The notes under the pieces were generated by a model. That model was given only the letters and a program-made list of their open reading frames with translations. It was not told the DNA's origin and did not search any database. A stretch of 64,000 bases of DNA. Source: Pseudopithomyces maydicus (Eukaryota; Ascomycota; Dothideomycetes; Pleosporales; Didymosphaeriaceae). Shown here piece after piece: positions 11,604 to 23,021 of this stretch. How positions within the stretch are numbered: the stretch's first letter is position 1; every line of letters starts with the position of its first letter. The position numbers and the translations under genes are program-made. The stretch spans positions 1,240,001-1,304,000 of the forward strand of contig JANTUC010000006.1 in NCBI GenBank assembly GCA_026873275.1, written 5' to 3'.

Positions 11604-13957
11604 GTGTTTTGGTTAGACTTCGATCTTTTAAGGCCCAGTTTAGAAGCCCAACGTTTCACTGTTGATGGTCGCTCGATCGGAGCTTCCTCACCCGCAGGCT
11701 TCACAATTATGGGAACCGTGTTTTCGTCATTCCCGGTCTCCGCTGCAGAATTGATTTCGTTCTTGAGGGTCTGAGATATCGACAAGTCCGTAGTGCTTAT
11801 ACTGTATAACTTCTCTATGTCACCAATCTCAGCCTTCAGTTTTAGTACCAAGCTATCTCGGGCATGAGCTTGTAAGACAACCTTGGCATGGTAGTGAAAC
11901 ACTTTGCACAGATCCAAGATGTGAGGTCCGTACTCGACGCCCTGTGGTGCTGTTTTTATTTGCGCAAACAGTACCCTGCAAATAGCCATGTGAGGATCAA
12001 AATCTCGAGGCACCCAATCTCGAATTTTAGTAGTGGGTAGTTCCAGATAGTCTCGAACCGTACGATGTAAAAAGTCCACTTTGTACTCAAACAATATGGC
12101 TGAGGGCAGTGAATCTTGTTGACCCTTCTCACTGAGGAAGTTAGGTTCCAACAGCCCTTTGCAACTGGCGATTAGACGCTTCTTTGCAGCCCTGTGGCGT
12201 TTGACTGTTTGTTGCATCTTCAATGGCTGGCGCTCCGTTGGAAGTTCTGGTTCATCAAGGAACCAATATGCCATGAGAGGAAGGTTTTCTTTCGCCTCCA
12301 AGGTGACAAGAAACATCTGAGCAGCTTGATCGCGATACGTCTGCTTCACATCTTGGAACAGAATCCGTTCAAAATACTCCTCAAGTTCTGCCGGCAAGTC
12401 TTGAAGTCTGTGTTGTAAGCGTGCGATGCTATCACCTTCACGAAGACCTTCTTGGAAGGAACGAACCACCAAGACGACCCACAAGAACACACCGTTGGAT
12501 TTCGAAACAATCTCTGCAATTAGAGCTTGTCCACGGGTCTCCTTGTCTTCCAGCTCTTGGTAGTTCTCATCTCTTGACAAAACATCATCGATATAGGAAC
12601 TGATGTCTTCATCGTTGAAGTCTTGCATATAAAGTTTCGATGTCCCATCTCGACCAAATGCATCTTCGAACTCATTCCATTGGCGACTGGAAACACAAAT
12701 CTTCACGAGATCCAAAGACTTCAGGTCTACGATGAGACTAATAATGTCCAGCTTGTCGCCTTCGTATTCATCGAGACCATCAATTAATAAAAAGAGCCGT
12801 TTGCCGGCCTGGGTCAGAAGCTTGCAAGTACGCTTCAGGGCACCCATCAGTCCACTCAAATCGAGAGGCAGCTCACTATTCAGACTATTGCCGCCATTCG
12901 ACGTGAATCCGGCGCTTTCTGTACTATAGTGTCTCCATGTTGCCGGATACACCATCTGAATGTAGTCAGGGTATTGCCGCAGGATTTGAGATATAATCGA
13001 CCGCAACAAACCCTCCTGGGACTTTTGCAGTCGGTTCTTGCCTGCATTCCAAAAGAAATATTCTGCAATGACGATATCATTTCCCTGCGACCATTCGGCG
13101 AGATGCGTCGTCGTTTTCGGATGCGTGCACAGGAACTTCATAAGGGTAGACTTCCCAGAGCCAGGACGCCCCGAGATCCAGTAGATCTTGTTTTCGGACC
13201 GTAGCCACTCGACGAAATTGGCAGCTGGGACGTTCCGTCCTGGCGTATCAGTTGTACCAAACAGCCACGTCAAAGTTTTGCGGTGAGCGTCAGAAACGGA
13301 GGAGTAGCGATCTTCTAAACGGACGAATCTTAGCTCGGAGAGAATCCATTGCTCAGCGTTATATTGGAAGCCGTCATGTGCAATCTTAGTGAGGGTTTCG
13401 CCTGAATCTTCCTTAGATCTCAGGACCTCGGCAAATTGGGCCTGCAGCGCTTGGATGTCTGCCATTCTTGAAATTTCCAGTTGTCGATTGCGCTCGAGTA
13501 GGGTGTTGAGACGATCGATGATAAGTCTACTGTCAATATGATATAAACGCGCCTGAACAGCTTGTCCGATGTGGTCCAATCTTTTACGTAGATTTTCGAT
13601 CTCACTGTCATGCCACTGTGATCTTAATGCTTGCAGGAAGCTCTTCCACTTATTACTTGAACCATCTGATTTCAGTTTTGAGAGAACAGCGAGGAGTTGG
13701 TTGGTGAGGATTTTGCATTGGGAGGCCAGATCCGCCATGGACTCTTCTTGGGCGTCCGGCGTGGTAGAATCGACATCCTGAGGTACCTTGATTCGATCCG
13801 CTTGAGCCTGCAAGTCTTTTGCGATAGTTTCCAGCTCGATGTACTCATTCTTTGCCCCCGATTCAATTACCTCCCGAGTCACTGATACCAACTGCTTTGC
13901 TGTGTGCAGAAATTGAAGAATGTTTCCCGCGAGGCTGACGGCGGCAAGTGCCTCCAT
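11600..13957 (-). CDS. NACHT-type STAND NTPase with fungal Helo-like N-terminus
   Basis: A single exon of 785 aa from the ATG at 13957. Residues 1-60 (AAVSLAGNILQFLHTAKQLVS onwards) resemble the fungal N-terminal domain of STAND proteins, a helical relative of the HeLo cell-death domain. A coiled-coil-rich linker follows to about 230. The NTPase has Walker A GRPGSGKST (263-271), a FLLIDGLDEYEG Walker B block (about 389-400), and NACHT-like downstream helices including a DLPAELEEYFERIL segment. No ankyrin, WD40 or TPR repeats follow; the tail is short and basic (LGLKRSKSNQNT). Fungal NLR-like proteins of this build act as intracellular sensors that can start cell death. Lack of a repeat sensor domain is notable. 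It could be a short form or need a partner, and the convergent HET gene is the obvious candidate. Confidence 0.85.
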   Translation of the reverse strand: MEALAAVSLAGNILQFLHTAKQLVSVTREVIESGAKNEYIELETIAKDLQAQADRIKVPQDVDSTTPDAQEESMADLASQCKILTNQLLAVLSKLKSDGSSNKWKSFLQALRSQWHDSEIENLRKRLDHIGQAVQARLYHIDSRLIIDRLNTLLERNRQLEISRMADIQALQAQFAEVLRSKEDSGETLTKIAHDGFQYNAEQWILSELRFVRLEDRYSSVSDAHRKTLTWLFGTTDTPGRNVPAANFVEWLRSENKIYWISGRPGSGKSTLMKFLCTHPKTTTHLAEWSQGNDIVIAEYFFWNAGKNRLQKSQEGLLRSIISQILRQYPDYIQMVYPATWRHYSTESAGFTSNGGNSLNSELPLDLSGLMGALKRTCKLLTQAGKRLFLLIDGLDEYEGDKLDIISLIVDLKSLDLVKICVSSRQWNEFEDAFGRDGTSKLYMQDFNDEDISSYIDDVLSRDENYQELEDKETRGQALIAEIVSKSNGVFLWVVLVVRSFQEGLREGDSIARLQHRLQDLPAELEEYFERILFQDVKQTYRDQAAQMFLVTLEAKENLPLMAYWFLDEPELPTERQPLKMQQTVKRHRAAKKRLIASCKGLLEPNFLSEKGQQDSLPSAILFEYKVDFLHRTVRDYLELPTTKIRDWVPRDFDPHMAICRVLFAQIKTAPQGVEYGPHILDLCKVFHYHAKVVLQAHARDSLVLKLKAEIGDIEKLYSISTTDLSISQTLKNEINSAAETGNDENTVPIIVKPAGEEAPIERPSTVKRWASKLGLKRSKSNQNT

Positions 13958-15236
13958 GATGTATCGATATATATACGAGATAATAATGCAGAAGGCGAGG
14001 TAGGTTTGAGATTTCGATTCGAAACAGTACGAGTGTTGTTGGCCACAAGGTTTACCGTAGATGGCTCATGTAAGTTCAGCTGCGCAAGAGGTGCAGATCA
14101 CGACACAAGGCTGCGGCTCACGAATCCTGCTCAGCCCCGCCATCTCTGCAGCCCGTATAGATCACCAATCTTGGCGTACTTCAATCCCAATCACCAAAAG
14201 TGCCAATATGAACATGAGTAAGACATTCGTGCAGAGGCTGTCAAGACAGTTTTAACATCCAACAAGCGGCATGTAGTCGGACAATTACCATAGCGCAAGG
14301 GCTGTTCTTTTCATGGCAATCGGCGTATCGTGATTCGCTCAAGAAATTTACATGAATCAGCAGGGAGCGGACATTGTTGTTGTTGTAAGCGGCCGGGCGC
14401 AAGCTGATGAAACGCCTGTCCGTATCTATCGCGCGTGTTCTACCACACAACTCGCGACGGCACTACGGTACACAGCCACCAGGTACCAGGCGTGGAGTGG
14501 CTCGGGCTGCACCTTCGGAGCCATTAGGTACATTTCTTCGCCTTGCGCCTGGTGGAGTCGATTGGCCATCGGGCTTGTGATGCCCGGGGGTAGTTCATGA
14601 TTTTGCCACGCGCACCCGTAGATCCCCCTCCCCTCGTGAAGGTCAAACATTAAAGATGAACATATCGTCCAGCGCCGCCTCAGACGACCAATCCCCGCCG
14701 TGTGTCCACCATACCCGGCGGCAGGTTCATGTGGCCCCGTCCAATCCAGACTCGCATATGCCCGCTCCCGCGCTGCGTTTAACGCTCCTGGGGTGGATGC
14801 CAGGAACCCCGCCAATGCGCAGCGCCACTCCACCCACGCTCCCGTCGCTTCTTCCGAGCACACCCACCTGCTCCTAGCACGCGAATGGTGTGCGTGAGCT
14901 GTTGCAGCGCAGCCCACCGCATGGCGCCAGCGCGAAACCGGGAGGTCGTCCAGAAGCCGTGTCGGTAGGGGGTGGGGAGTGCGCGTGGGAAGGCCGAATC
15001 ACTGCGTGTCCTGGTGCCATGGACACAGGACTTTGTGCGGAGGGCGTAAGTCTTGGGAGATGAGATGGAAAGCCTGGGGTGGCCTCTCAAACTGGCGTTG
15101 AACATAAAAGTGCCGCGCCCCTCGTGGACGTTTCATGCACATCGCTGCAGATCGCCTTTTGACTTCCGTTCTTTCTCTCCCTCCCTCGTTCCCTCGTTTC
15201 CACCACCTCCACCGTGACTGCATTGACTGCGTCCCA
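13958..15236. other. Intergenic/promoters
   Basis: Holds the promoter of the leftward NACHT gene and that of the rightward Vps62-like gene, with CT-rich sequence at about 15165-15210 just before the latter. Overlapping open frames at 14426-15250 are on both strands and low-complexity. I see no gene. Confidence 0.45.
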
Positions 15237-16608
15237 ATGATTGCCGGCAAAGCATTTGGACTGGTAGCTTTGGCTACTGGCGTCGTGTCTGCACCCGCGA
15301 AGAGACAGGCACCGAGTGGAGTTCCCGACTATGTACTCAAATACGGCAAGTATACTCTTTCTCGCTTTCACACCCATGACTTGGTGTAAGATCCATCTAC
15401 TCTGTTAGCTTAGCCCCCAAAGCGCGCGAGAGATTCATCAGCAACTGTCACAAGTCCGATGGCCCCTCAGACCTGCCTGATTTGTACACTCTACGTGATA
15501 CACCCCCAACGGCTTGAACACCCCCCATCATCCCAAATGCTATTGGCTAATTGTTCGTAGCGCCTGTCGTGTATCTGCATGGCCAAGATCCATACATGCC
15601 ATCTGATCTGAACACCCACATCTCGCACACCACCCCTAAAGTAAACTTTAACGGCGTTGCTGCGCCTAACCCACTCGACCTGAACAGCCTTAATCAGCTT
15701 GGTGGCGATGTTTACCTGACTTCCAATGATGATATTACTACCAACCCGGACTGGCTCAAAGGTGTTAGGCCCGATGGCAATGGCAAGACGGAGGGCATCA
15801 CTGCTGCAGTCATTGTCAACGACAAGGGGGATGGTAATGTGGATGCCTTCTACATGTGTAAGTTTCCTCGGGCTACCTTAGCCATACTCGCAGTGCTGAG
15901 AATTTTTAGACTTCTATACATATAACTGGGGTGGCGAGGTGCTGGGGTTGTCTTCTTTGAACTTTGGTGAGCTACTTTCATCACGTACACATATTTTTGA
16001 CTTCTGACTGGGAGTATAGGCAATCACGTCGGTGATTGGGAGCACAACATGGTTCGATTCTCCAACGGTGAGCCGCAATATGTATGGTACTCGCAACATG
16101 CGAATGGTCAAGCCTTCAAGTACTCTGTTACAGAGAAGCACACCGACAATCTGCGACCCATCGCCTACTCGGCCAATGGCTCACATGCAAATTATGCCAT
16201 CGGTGGAACCCACGATCACACTATTCCCAACTTCAACCTTCCCGGTGGTGTTTTGGAGGATCACACTGCTAAAGATATCTTCTGGGACCCGCTTCAGTCA
16301 TCCCTTTTTACCAGTTCCACGCTGATTCCAACACCTTCACCGCGTACGATGGAACCAGTCCCATAAACTGGTTGGACTTCCCCGGACACTGGGGTGACCA
16401 GGAATACCCCACGAGCGACAAACGGCAGGTAAAGATTTTTGGTCAGGCCAAATACTCGTCTGGACCCACGGGCCCTCGAGACAAGCAGTTGGGACGCAAC
16501 AACGTGTGCCCTGATAATGGGAATGATTGTATCATTCGAGGGATTCTCGTTCCGAGAAGTGCCGAAGTAGATGCCCAAATCTTCGCTGATGACGCTGTCC
16601 AGCAATGA
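15237..16608 (+). CDS. Secreted Vps62-like protein, with apparent frame break
   Basis: Four exons: 15237-15345, 15561-15857, 15910-15966 and 16020-16608. The protein has a signal peptide (MIAGKAFGLVALATGVVSA) and then the Vps62 family core: KYAPVVYLHGQDPYMPSD, GNHVGDWEHNMVRF, and YSANGSHANYA. The first intron is GC-AG (donor GCAAGT at 15346); only this choice rebuilds KYAPVV in frame. Exon 4 changes frame at TCCCTTTTTACC (about 16302-16309): WDPLQSS lies before it and FYQFHADSNTFTAYDG in the next frame after it, as if one base were missing. Corrected length would be 350 aa. Family members occur as vacuolar-sorting-related or extracellular proteins of unclear biochemical role. The signal peptide points to secretion or the vacuole here. 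Confidence 0.82.
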
Positions 16609-17618
16609 GCATCATGATATTGAGCATGCACCTGTTTTCTTTTGCGGTATTTGGTGCTTAGTCAGTTTTCCCACCGGATGGGTGTAATTCGGATTGAGAG
16701 GAGGCATACTTCGAGATTTACGTGTTTTATAATTTTGACAGCACAGGCCAAAGGTTTCAATTTGCTGGTCATGGCTTCTTTCTGTGTATATACCCCAATT
16801 TATAAAATTTGCATCGACATATACAGAGCTAGAACTCGTACTATTCCTAGTGACAGCGAGCGATAGTGCACGATTGGCTGGCCCATTGTAGTCTTGTATT
16901 CGTCGCTGCTACAGACTAATAAGACTCTGGATGACACACTTTTGCACTTACGGGATTACCTGATGTTCATGATGGTGGCTTGGTAATATTCATGGGAGGT
17001 TTTGGTTCCTTTTGCTCCGTCTTAGAACCTGCGACGTCGGCCTATTTCAAACAGAGCTAGGGTAGCATCTAGGTCAATGAATTCCTATATTTTATGTAGG
17101 TACATGTATCCGCTATCAAAATCCTACACTAAATCATTTAAGGGCATAGGTGTATCTGCTTCCATTTTATCTAAGTGTAGGTCTCAACCGAAGTCTCGGC
17201 ACTTTGGTAAAGCGCGAGACGCCGAGCGCGTTCGGAGATCACAGCCATCCTCCGAACACCACCGAGCACCGAGCAAAGCTATCTTCAAAGAATGGCTCTT
17301 ATTGGACTATCAAGCAACGTGCCCTTGTCTCATATCTGCATTTTGCAAAATTTCAGCCCCACGGTCCCTTTTGCAGTCGGCTTTGGCGTGCGACTAGGTC
17401 GGAGAACCTTCGTACCATGTTGTACGCAGCCATGGATGTATCAATAGACCGATTAAACCCCTGTTTGCTCACTCGTGATCAGTTTGATTTAAAATATTGT
17501 TGCCAGCTGTTGCAACTCACATATCAATTCTTAAACAAAACTCGCAAGCCATTCGTATGCTGAGCCCCCATCCCTCCAACGTCATCGTCATCATTATCAG
17601 CATTTTTCAACATTGGCC
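16609..17618. other. AT-rich intergenic
   Basis: AT-rich spacer with short TAGGTA/TGTAGGTACATG motifs near 17095-17110. No convincing open frame, tRNA or repeat family. It contains the promoter of the downstream MFS gene. Confidence 0.45.
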
Positions 17619-19273
17619 ATGTCACAAATGACAGGCTCTACAATCTCCATGGATGAAGCGGCACGCGAAAAAGAGCCCGACATTGAGCAGCAGTCGAATG
17701 GAGAGGAACCAAAATCGCAAACAACGCCAGAGCCCGTGAATCCATGGCACCCATCGCAATTTCCAGACGGCGGAAAAGATGCCTTCCTTTGTCTTCTTGG
17801 TGGCTTTTGTTGTTTGTTCTGCAGTTTTGGCTGGCTCAATTGCGTGGGCATTTTCCAGAGCTACTATCAAACCCACCAGTTACACGACAAATCCTCGTCT
17901 CAAATTGCCTGGATTTCCTCTTTACAGATATTCGTCATGTTTTTCCCTGGTCCCATTGTCGGGTTTGTATTCGACAACTACGGCCCAAAATACCTACTTA
18001 TTGTGGGAACTTTCTTCCATGTTTTCGGCCTGATGATGACCAGCCTATGCACTGAATACTATCAGTTTATTCTAGCACAAGGCATATGCAGCCCACTTGG
18101 ACTCAACTGCATATTCAATGCAGCTGTGAGCTGTCTCCCGACGTGGTTCCTAAAGAAGCGTGGTCTAGCCTATGGCGTTACCGCTGCTGGGAGCGGTTTG
18201 GGCGGTGTTCTCTTTCCTATCATGGCGTCACATTTCATACCACGAATTGGGTATGCATGGACTATGTGAGTAAAACTCTCTCACATCCACGATGAGCTAA
18301 AATTTCATCATGGAACGATACTGATACAAGCAGGCGCACTTTCGCGTTCATCATTCTCGCGCTGTTGCTCATCGCGATCGCAACCGTCAAATCGCGGCTA
18401 CCGCCGAAGATTCGTAAATTCGAACTACAGGTTTTCATCAAACCCTTCAAGGATCTTAGATTTAGCAGTACGTACATACCGAGTATCAGAAAGATCTGTC
18501 TCCTCATGTTAGGAATGAAAAGTTTCTTAGCTAGTCAGGCTATGATACACCCGTTGACAGCCGTGTACCACCTGATATTTAGACTGCGCTGACTTCGTAC
18601 CTGCCGATTTAGTGATGGCCATTGCTTCCTTCCTCTTCTTTCTAGGGCTTTTCATCCCTATCAATTTTATCGAAGTCGAGGCCATGACAAGCGGCATGTC
18701 CACACGTCTTTCCGGTTACCTTCTTTCCATGTTGAACGCAGCAAGGTATGTTCGAGATGTTATCCGGCTTATATATTCATGTCTGACGCGAGACAGCATC
18801 CTTGGTCGCCTCGTCCCCGGTGCTCTCGCTGACAAGTTCGGGCCCTTCAACATGCAATTCGTCATGAGCTTCTTCACGGGGATATTATGTCTTGCACTGG
18901 GCCTGCCCGCGTCGAGCAATGCAGCCTTCATTGTCTTTGCTGTTCTATATGGATTCGCATCCGGTGGTTTCGTCTCACTTGCACCGGCACAGATCGCGAG
19001 AATATCCGATTTGCAGGAGATTGGAATAAGGAGTGGCGTTTTATTTTCATGCGTCAGCTTTGCGGGCTTGGTCGGTAACCCGATTGCAGGGGCACTTGTA
19101 GATGGTACAGGCTTCCAAAAGGTAACTTGGCATATGTGTCCTGAACCATTGACAACGATTAACGGGTTAACTAGGTAAACATCTTTGCAGGAGTGTTAAT
19201 GATCGCGGGAGGTATTATGTTTGTCTTTACTAGAATGGTCGTAACAGGTTGGAAACGAGTTTGGATAGCATGA
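17619..19273 (+). CDS. MFS monocarboxylate-type transporter
   Basis: Five exons (17619-18265, 18334-18467, 18613-18745, 18797-19121, 19175-19273) give 445 aa in one continuous frame. A hydrophilic, acidic N-tail of about 45 residues precedes PDGGKDAFLCLLGGFCCLFCSFGWLNCVGIF, the usual opening of fungal monocarboxylate porter-like MFS proteins (a P-D-G-G-x-G/D-A motif before TM1). Further transmembrane segments follow; the loop motif P-T-W-F-L-K-K-R-G-L-A is present, and AASILGRLVPG is rebuilt across intron 3. It should sit in the plasma membrane or a vesicle membrane and move small carboxylates or related metabolites. The Zn2Cys6 gene 440 bases downstream in the same direction could regulate it; that link is inferred from position. 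Confidence 0.86.
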
Positions 19274-19709
19274 AGATCAGAAACTCGATCCCACTTAGAT
19301 AGCGCATCGCAATTTTTTGTAGACAGAATCAGCTCTCCATATCGCATCTTACTTCAGACCCTCCAGGGCTATGCTTACATCTCGTCATAGGGACCGTGCA
19401 AGAACGCAGTGGGCTCACAGGTGCTACTGTATTGATCTAGCTTAATTCAGCTAGTGTTGTACATGACTTCTCGTACGAATCACGCCAACATCGTACAACA
19501 ACTGCATCTCTGCACCTCTCAACTTTGCATGCACATCTTCGGATCTTGGCTCGAAGGTCGACCATTACTGTCTTGGTTCCCTTCGCCTATTCAGGTCCAA
19601 GCGGCACTGTCCCTTGCCTTACTGATCCGGGATAGCCACTTGTACGATACTGCTATGTACCTCCGTAGCTAGAACTGGTACCCACCTGGTTATAATACGC
19701 TTAGGGGAT
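19274..19709. other. Intergenic, promoter of the Zn2Cys6 gene
   Basis: Spacer between transporter and regulator. No open frame of note. It should hold the transporter 3' UTR and the regulator promoter. Confidence 0.45.
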
Positions 19710-22364
19710 ATGCCTAAACAGAGACAGACTTGCGTACGTACAACTGTTGGAATTTTCTTGTAGTCTAGAATTTTCTTGCGCACTACTCCCCTTTTTCATG
19801 CGGGTGAAACGCAGAAGCTAAGAGGAGACACGTTGGCTAACTCTGTACATCCTCATTAAGACCAGGTGCTCGCAGCGACGGCAGAAGTGCGACCGTAAAA
19901 GTCCGTGCACGAGGTGCGTACTGAACAAGGAAGCACAGTAAGTGATAATCACTCATTGCCGTATGCTTTTCTGGTGTGAGATTAATGGAAGGGTTTGCAG
20001 CCTCTGCACCACGGAATGGAAAGAAGGATACAATCCTGCTGTTCATCGCAGATGTAAGCAACTGCACGTATCGATTGGCGCTCGCGTAACACATTCCAAC
20101 AGATCCGAAAAAGCCTAACTCAGACACGAACCAAGGTTCGACTAACGTAAGCACCTCATCGGAAGTCTCGCCGTCCAGCATTGATAAGGCCTGGCCAGCT
20201 GGCCAGCTTCCTCTGAACATTCGTTCGAAAGATGCCAGTCAAGCGTTGAAAGACCGTGAAACTACCAGCGCTGGGAATGGCACCGATCGAAACCGTTCCT
20301 TCTCCATTTCGTCGGATGGAAGGCGACCTTCATCCCAGCTTCCCACTCCTTCGTCAAACAATGTAGACTTCATAACATATGGAAGATCGGAGTTCTCAAA
20401 CATCAACATGGGAACTCTGCTTAATAGCAAAGATGAGTATGCAAGAAACCAGTCGCTTATGGACCGTACCCTCAATCAGAGTCGCACCAAGACCGTATTG
20501 GATGAGGGCGCAACTGATATATTCTCACCAGCTGCACAGGCAGTGGAAGTTTACCATCTTCAATCAACACTTCCCTCGAAGGAACAAGTTTTTTGGTTAG
20601 TCGATTACCATCAGGACTACATGGCATATTGGGTTGGAGGTATCTACCATGGCCCATCCTTCCGAAAAGCTTTACTAGAAGCATACGGGAATTCAGATCA
20701 GCTTGATCTTCGAGACCATGACTGGAGATGGTGTGCATTGCTATTCTCTATTCTTTCAGCTAGCATAATTGGTGCACCCGAGGACGTATCTGTGTCTTGG
20801 GGTTTCTGCGATGCCGACAAACTAAAGCTATCTCGCCAATGGGGGAACTCACTGATCTCATGTCTGCAACTCGGGGATTATGCATCCAAACACCACATTT
20901 ATTCCGTCCAGGCCATCATGAATATGCACACTTCTGAACATCTGGTAGGATCGGCAAAAGAGTGGGCTGTCTACCAGGCTGCTTCCTCCGTTATTGCGAG
21001 AGGCTTGGGTTTGAACAAGTGAGTTATTATGAGCTGACATATCGATCCAACTCAACTGACATGTTAGGCTTGGTCCGCATCCAGAGGACACAATCCCACC
21101 GTCCAGCATGACGCCTGAGCAGAAGGACGCACTTATCCAACGCGAGATCGGAAGGAGAGTTTGGAGTGCATTGACATCCCAGGACTGGCTATGTTCGACA
21201 TCGCAAGGCATGTACACCTTACAAAAACGACATTTTACATCTATCCTACCGCGTCATTTCGACGAAGAGACGTGGGAACCGGTGCACAACTATTCCAAAC
21301 CAGTCTTTACACACATCAATAACTACCTCAATGATATCGCTCATGTCCTAGTACGGTATCTGGATGGCATGATGGATGCATGCGATATCGAATCAAAGTA
21401 CAATGTTGTCCTGAGGTATGATGCGTTGATGCGAGGGTTGTGTATAGAAAAGATGCCGCCTTGGTTATCACTGAGTACACCTTACAATGCTGCATGGCCA
21501 GAGTGGACCAAATGGGTCAGAAGATCCTACCAAGCATCGACCGCCCATAAAATTATCATGATTCACCAGAGCTTCCTAGGTAAAAGCTTCAACGACGCTC
21601 GATATACGTACTCTCGATGGGCGTGCTTGAGCAGTGCTAAGATAATTATCGAGGCTATGGAGGGAAGACTGCCCCAGGAACCTCAATGGTGGGTTGAGCA
21701 GGTAATTCTCACTGGAAGATTATGGATTCCTCTCTTAACGGCACAAACAGGCTTTTGTAGTCACAGCTGGCCTTTGCCTAGGCATCGATCTCGTCCACCG
21801 CTCTGAAAAAGATCCGGAAGGTGCCAAAGATCACGAGGGCATGCAGAAAGCAATCAAGATACTTCAACGATGGTAAGTGTACTGACTATAGCGTGCACGT
21901 ATCTTTCACGCGAAAGTTTTTTCTTTCTTTTCGCGATTCGAAAACAATCACAAAATACCACGCCTCACTATCGAGACCTAGACTAACATTAGACCAATAC
22001 GTTTTTTAGGCCAACGAGTTCGGTCGCCGCGCACGGAATTCGCTTGTTAAATACGTTACTGCAAGAGTACGTAAAGAAATCAGATACATCGAGGCCAAAT
22101 TCACGTACGCAAAACCCCGACTTCCCTCCTAATATTGCCCCTCAAGCTCTTGCCGACGCGGCTTCCGCCACCATACCCGGACCAGCAGCATCCCCTCGGG
22201 AGCCCCTGGAGCCGCCTCTAGGAGACGAAGTCTGGGGCACAAACGATTTCGATATTGATATGACGGGATTCGAGGAGCTCATGGAAACACTTCCGTTACA
22301 GAATGGATTCGATAACTCTGCGTTCCTTGACAGTTTATGGAACGGCTATAGCTATACGGTTTGA
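19710..22364 (+). CDS. Zn2Cys6 transcription factor with fungal-specific TF domain
   Basis: Seven exons (19710-19733, 19861-19937, 20001-20053, 20103-21018, 21068-21701, 21751-21872, 22010-22364) give 726 aa. The first exon has only 24 nt (MPKQRQTC). Splicing puts its Cys next to T-R-C-S-Q-R-R-Q-K-C and completes a binuclear zinc cluster of spacing C-x2-C-x6-C-x5-C-x2-C-x8-C. The following TTEWKEGYNPAVHRRYPK is a segment often seen after the cluster in this group. Residues about 150-500 form the fungal-specific regulatory domain (QVFWLVDYHQDYMAYWVGGIYH, then IGRRVWSALTSQDWL). The C-terminus is acidic (WGTNDFDIDMTGFEELMETL), a plausible activation region. It is nuclear; targets are unknown, though the adjacent MFS transporter is a candidate. 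Confidence 0.87.
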
Positions 22365-23021
22365 AACATATGCCATGAAAAGCCTCGCCTCATTCTAGCC
22401 TACGAATTACAAAGCAGTGTATATCCAGCGAGGGTTTGGTGACGTTTACAGCAGTTTTTTCTACTCTGCCGTGTAAGATAGATAGTGCTATAGTCCTAGA
22501 AGACAATCACAAGCTAATAGGGGTACCTTATTTAGTAGTCGGAACGGGGACTGTAAATTATTTCGATACATGTATGAATATTGCATCTAGTCACTTTCAA
22601 TCTCGATTTGATGTTTTCATGAGAAATTTTGGTTTTTCCCTTGATTGATAGATTGATGTTCTCGACTTTGTCAACGCAAGATGACGTTACAGTTCCGCTC
22701 AACGAAGCTGAGTAAGAAATTAGAACAGAAGCATAGTTTTACCGCATAATTTATGGTAGGTATTTCAGTTTTACTAGGCTAAACAAGGTAGCTCCGTCAT
22801 CTGAGCTACTTATTATCCAATTAGACTATTTAGCTGTCTCACCGATCATACGACAAGAATAAACTACCTTTTTAAGCCTAGTAGAAGCGAATCGTCACTG
22901 GTGACCTAGCTGGTACCTCGCAAGTCGTTCTTTCCTGTCATATATATAGAGGAAGTCTCTTACCTGGAGAGATTCTGCCATTTATCAATCTTCACGATTT
23001 TCGGTATAGTTGAGACTTAAT
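22365..23021. other. AT-rich intergenic
   Basis: AT-rich spacer with many short TAGTAG/TTTAC motifs and no supported gene. A TATATATA run at about 22940 lies 80 bases before the sulfotransferase ATG and may act as its TATA element. Confidence 0.45.
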
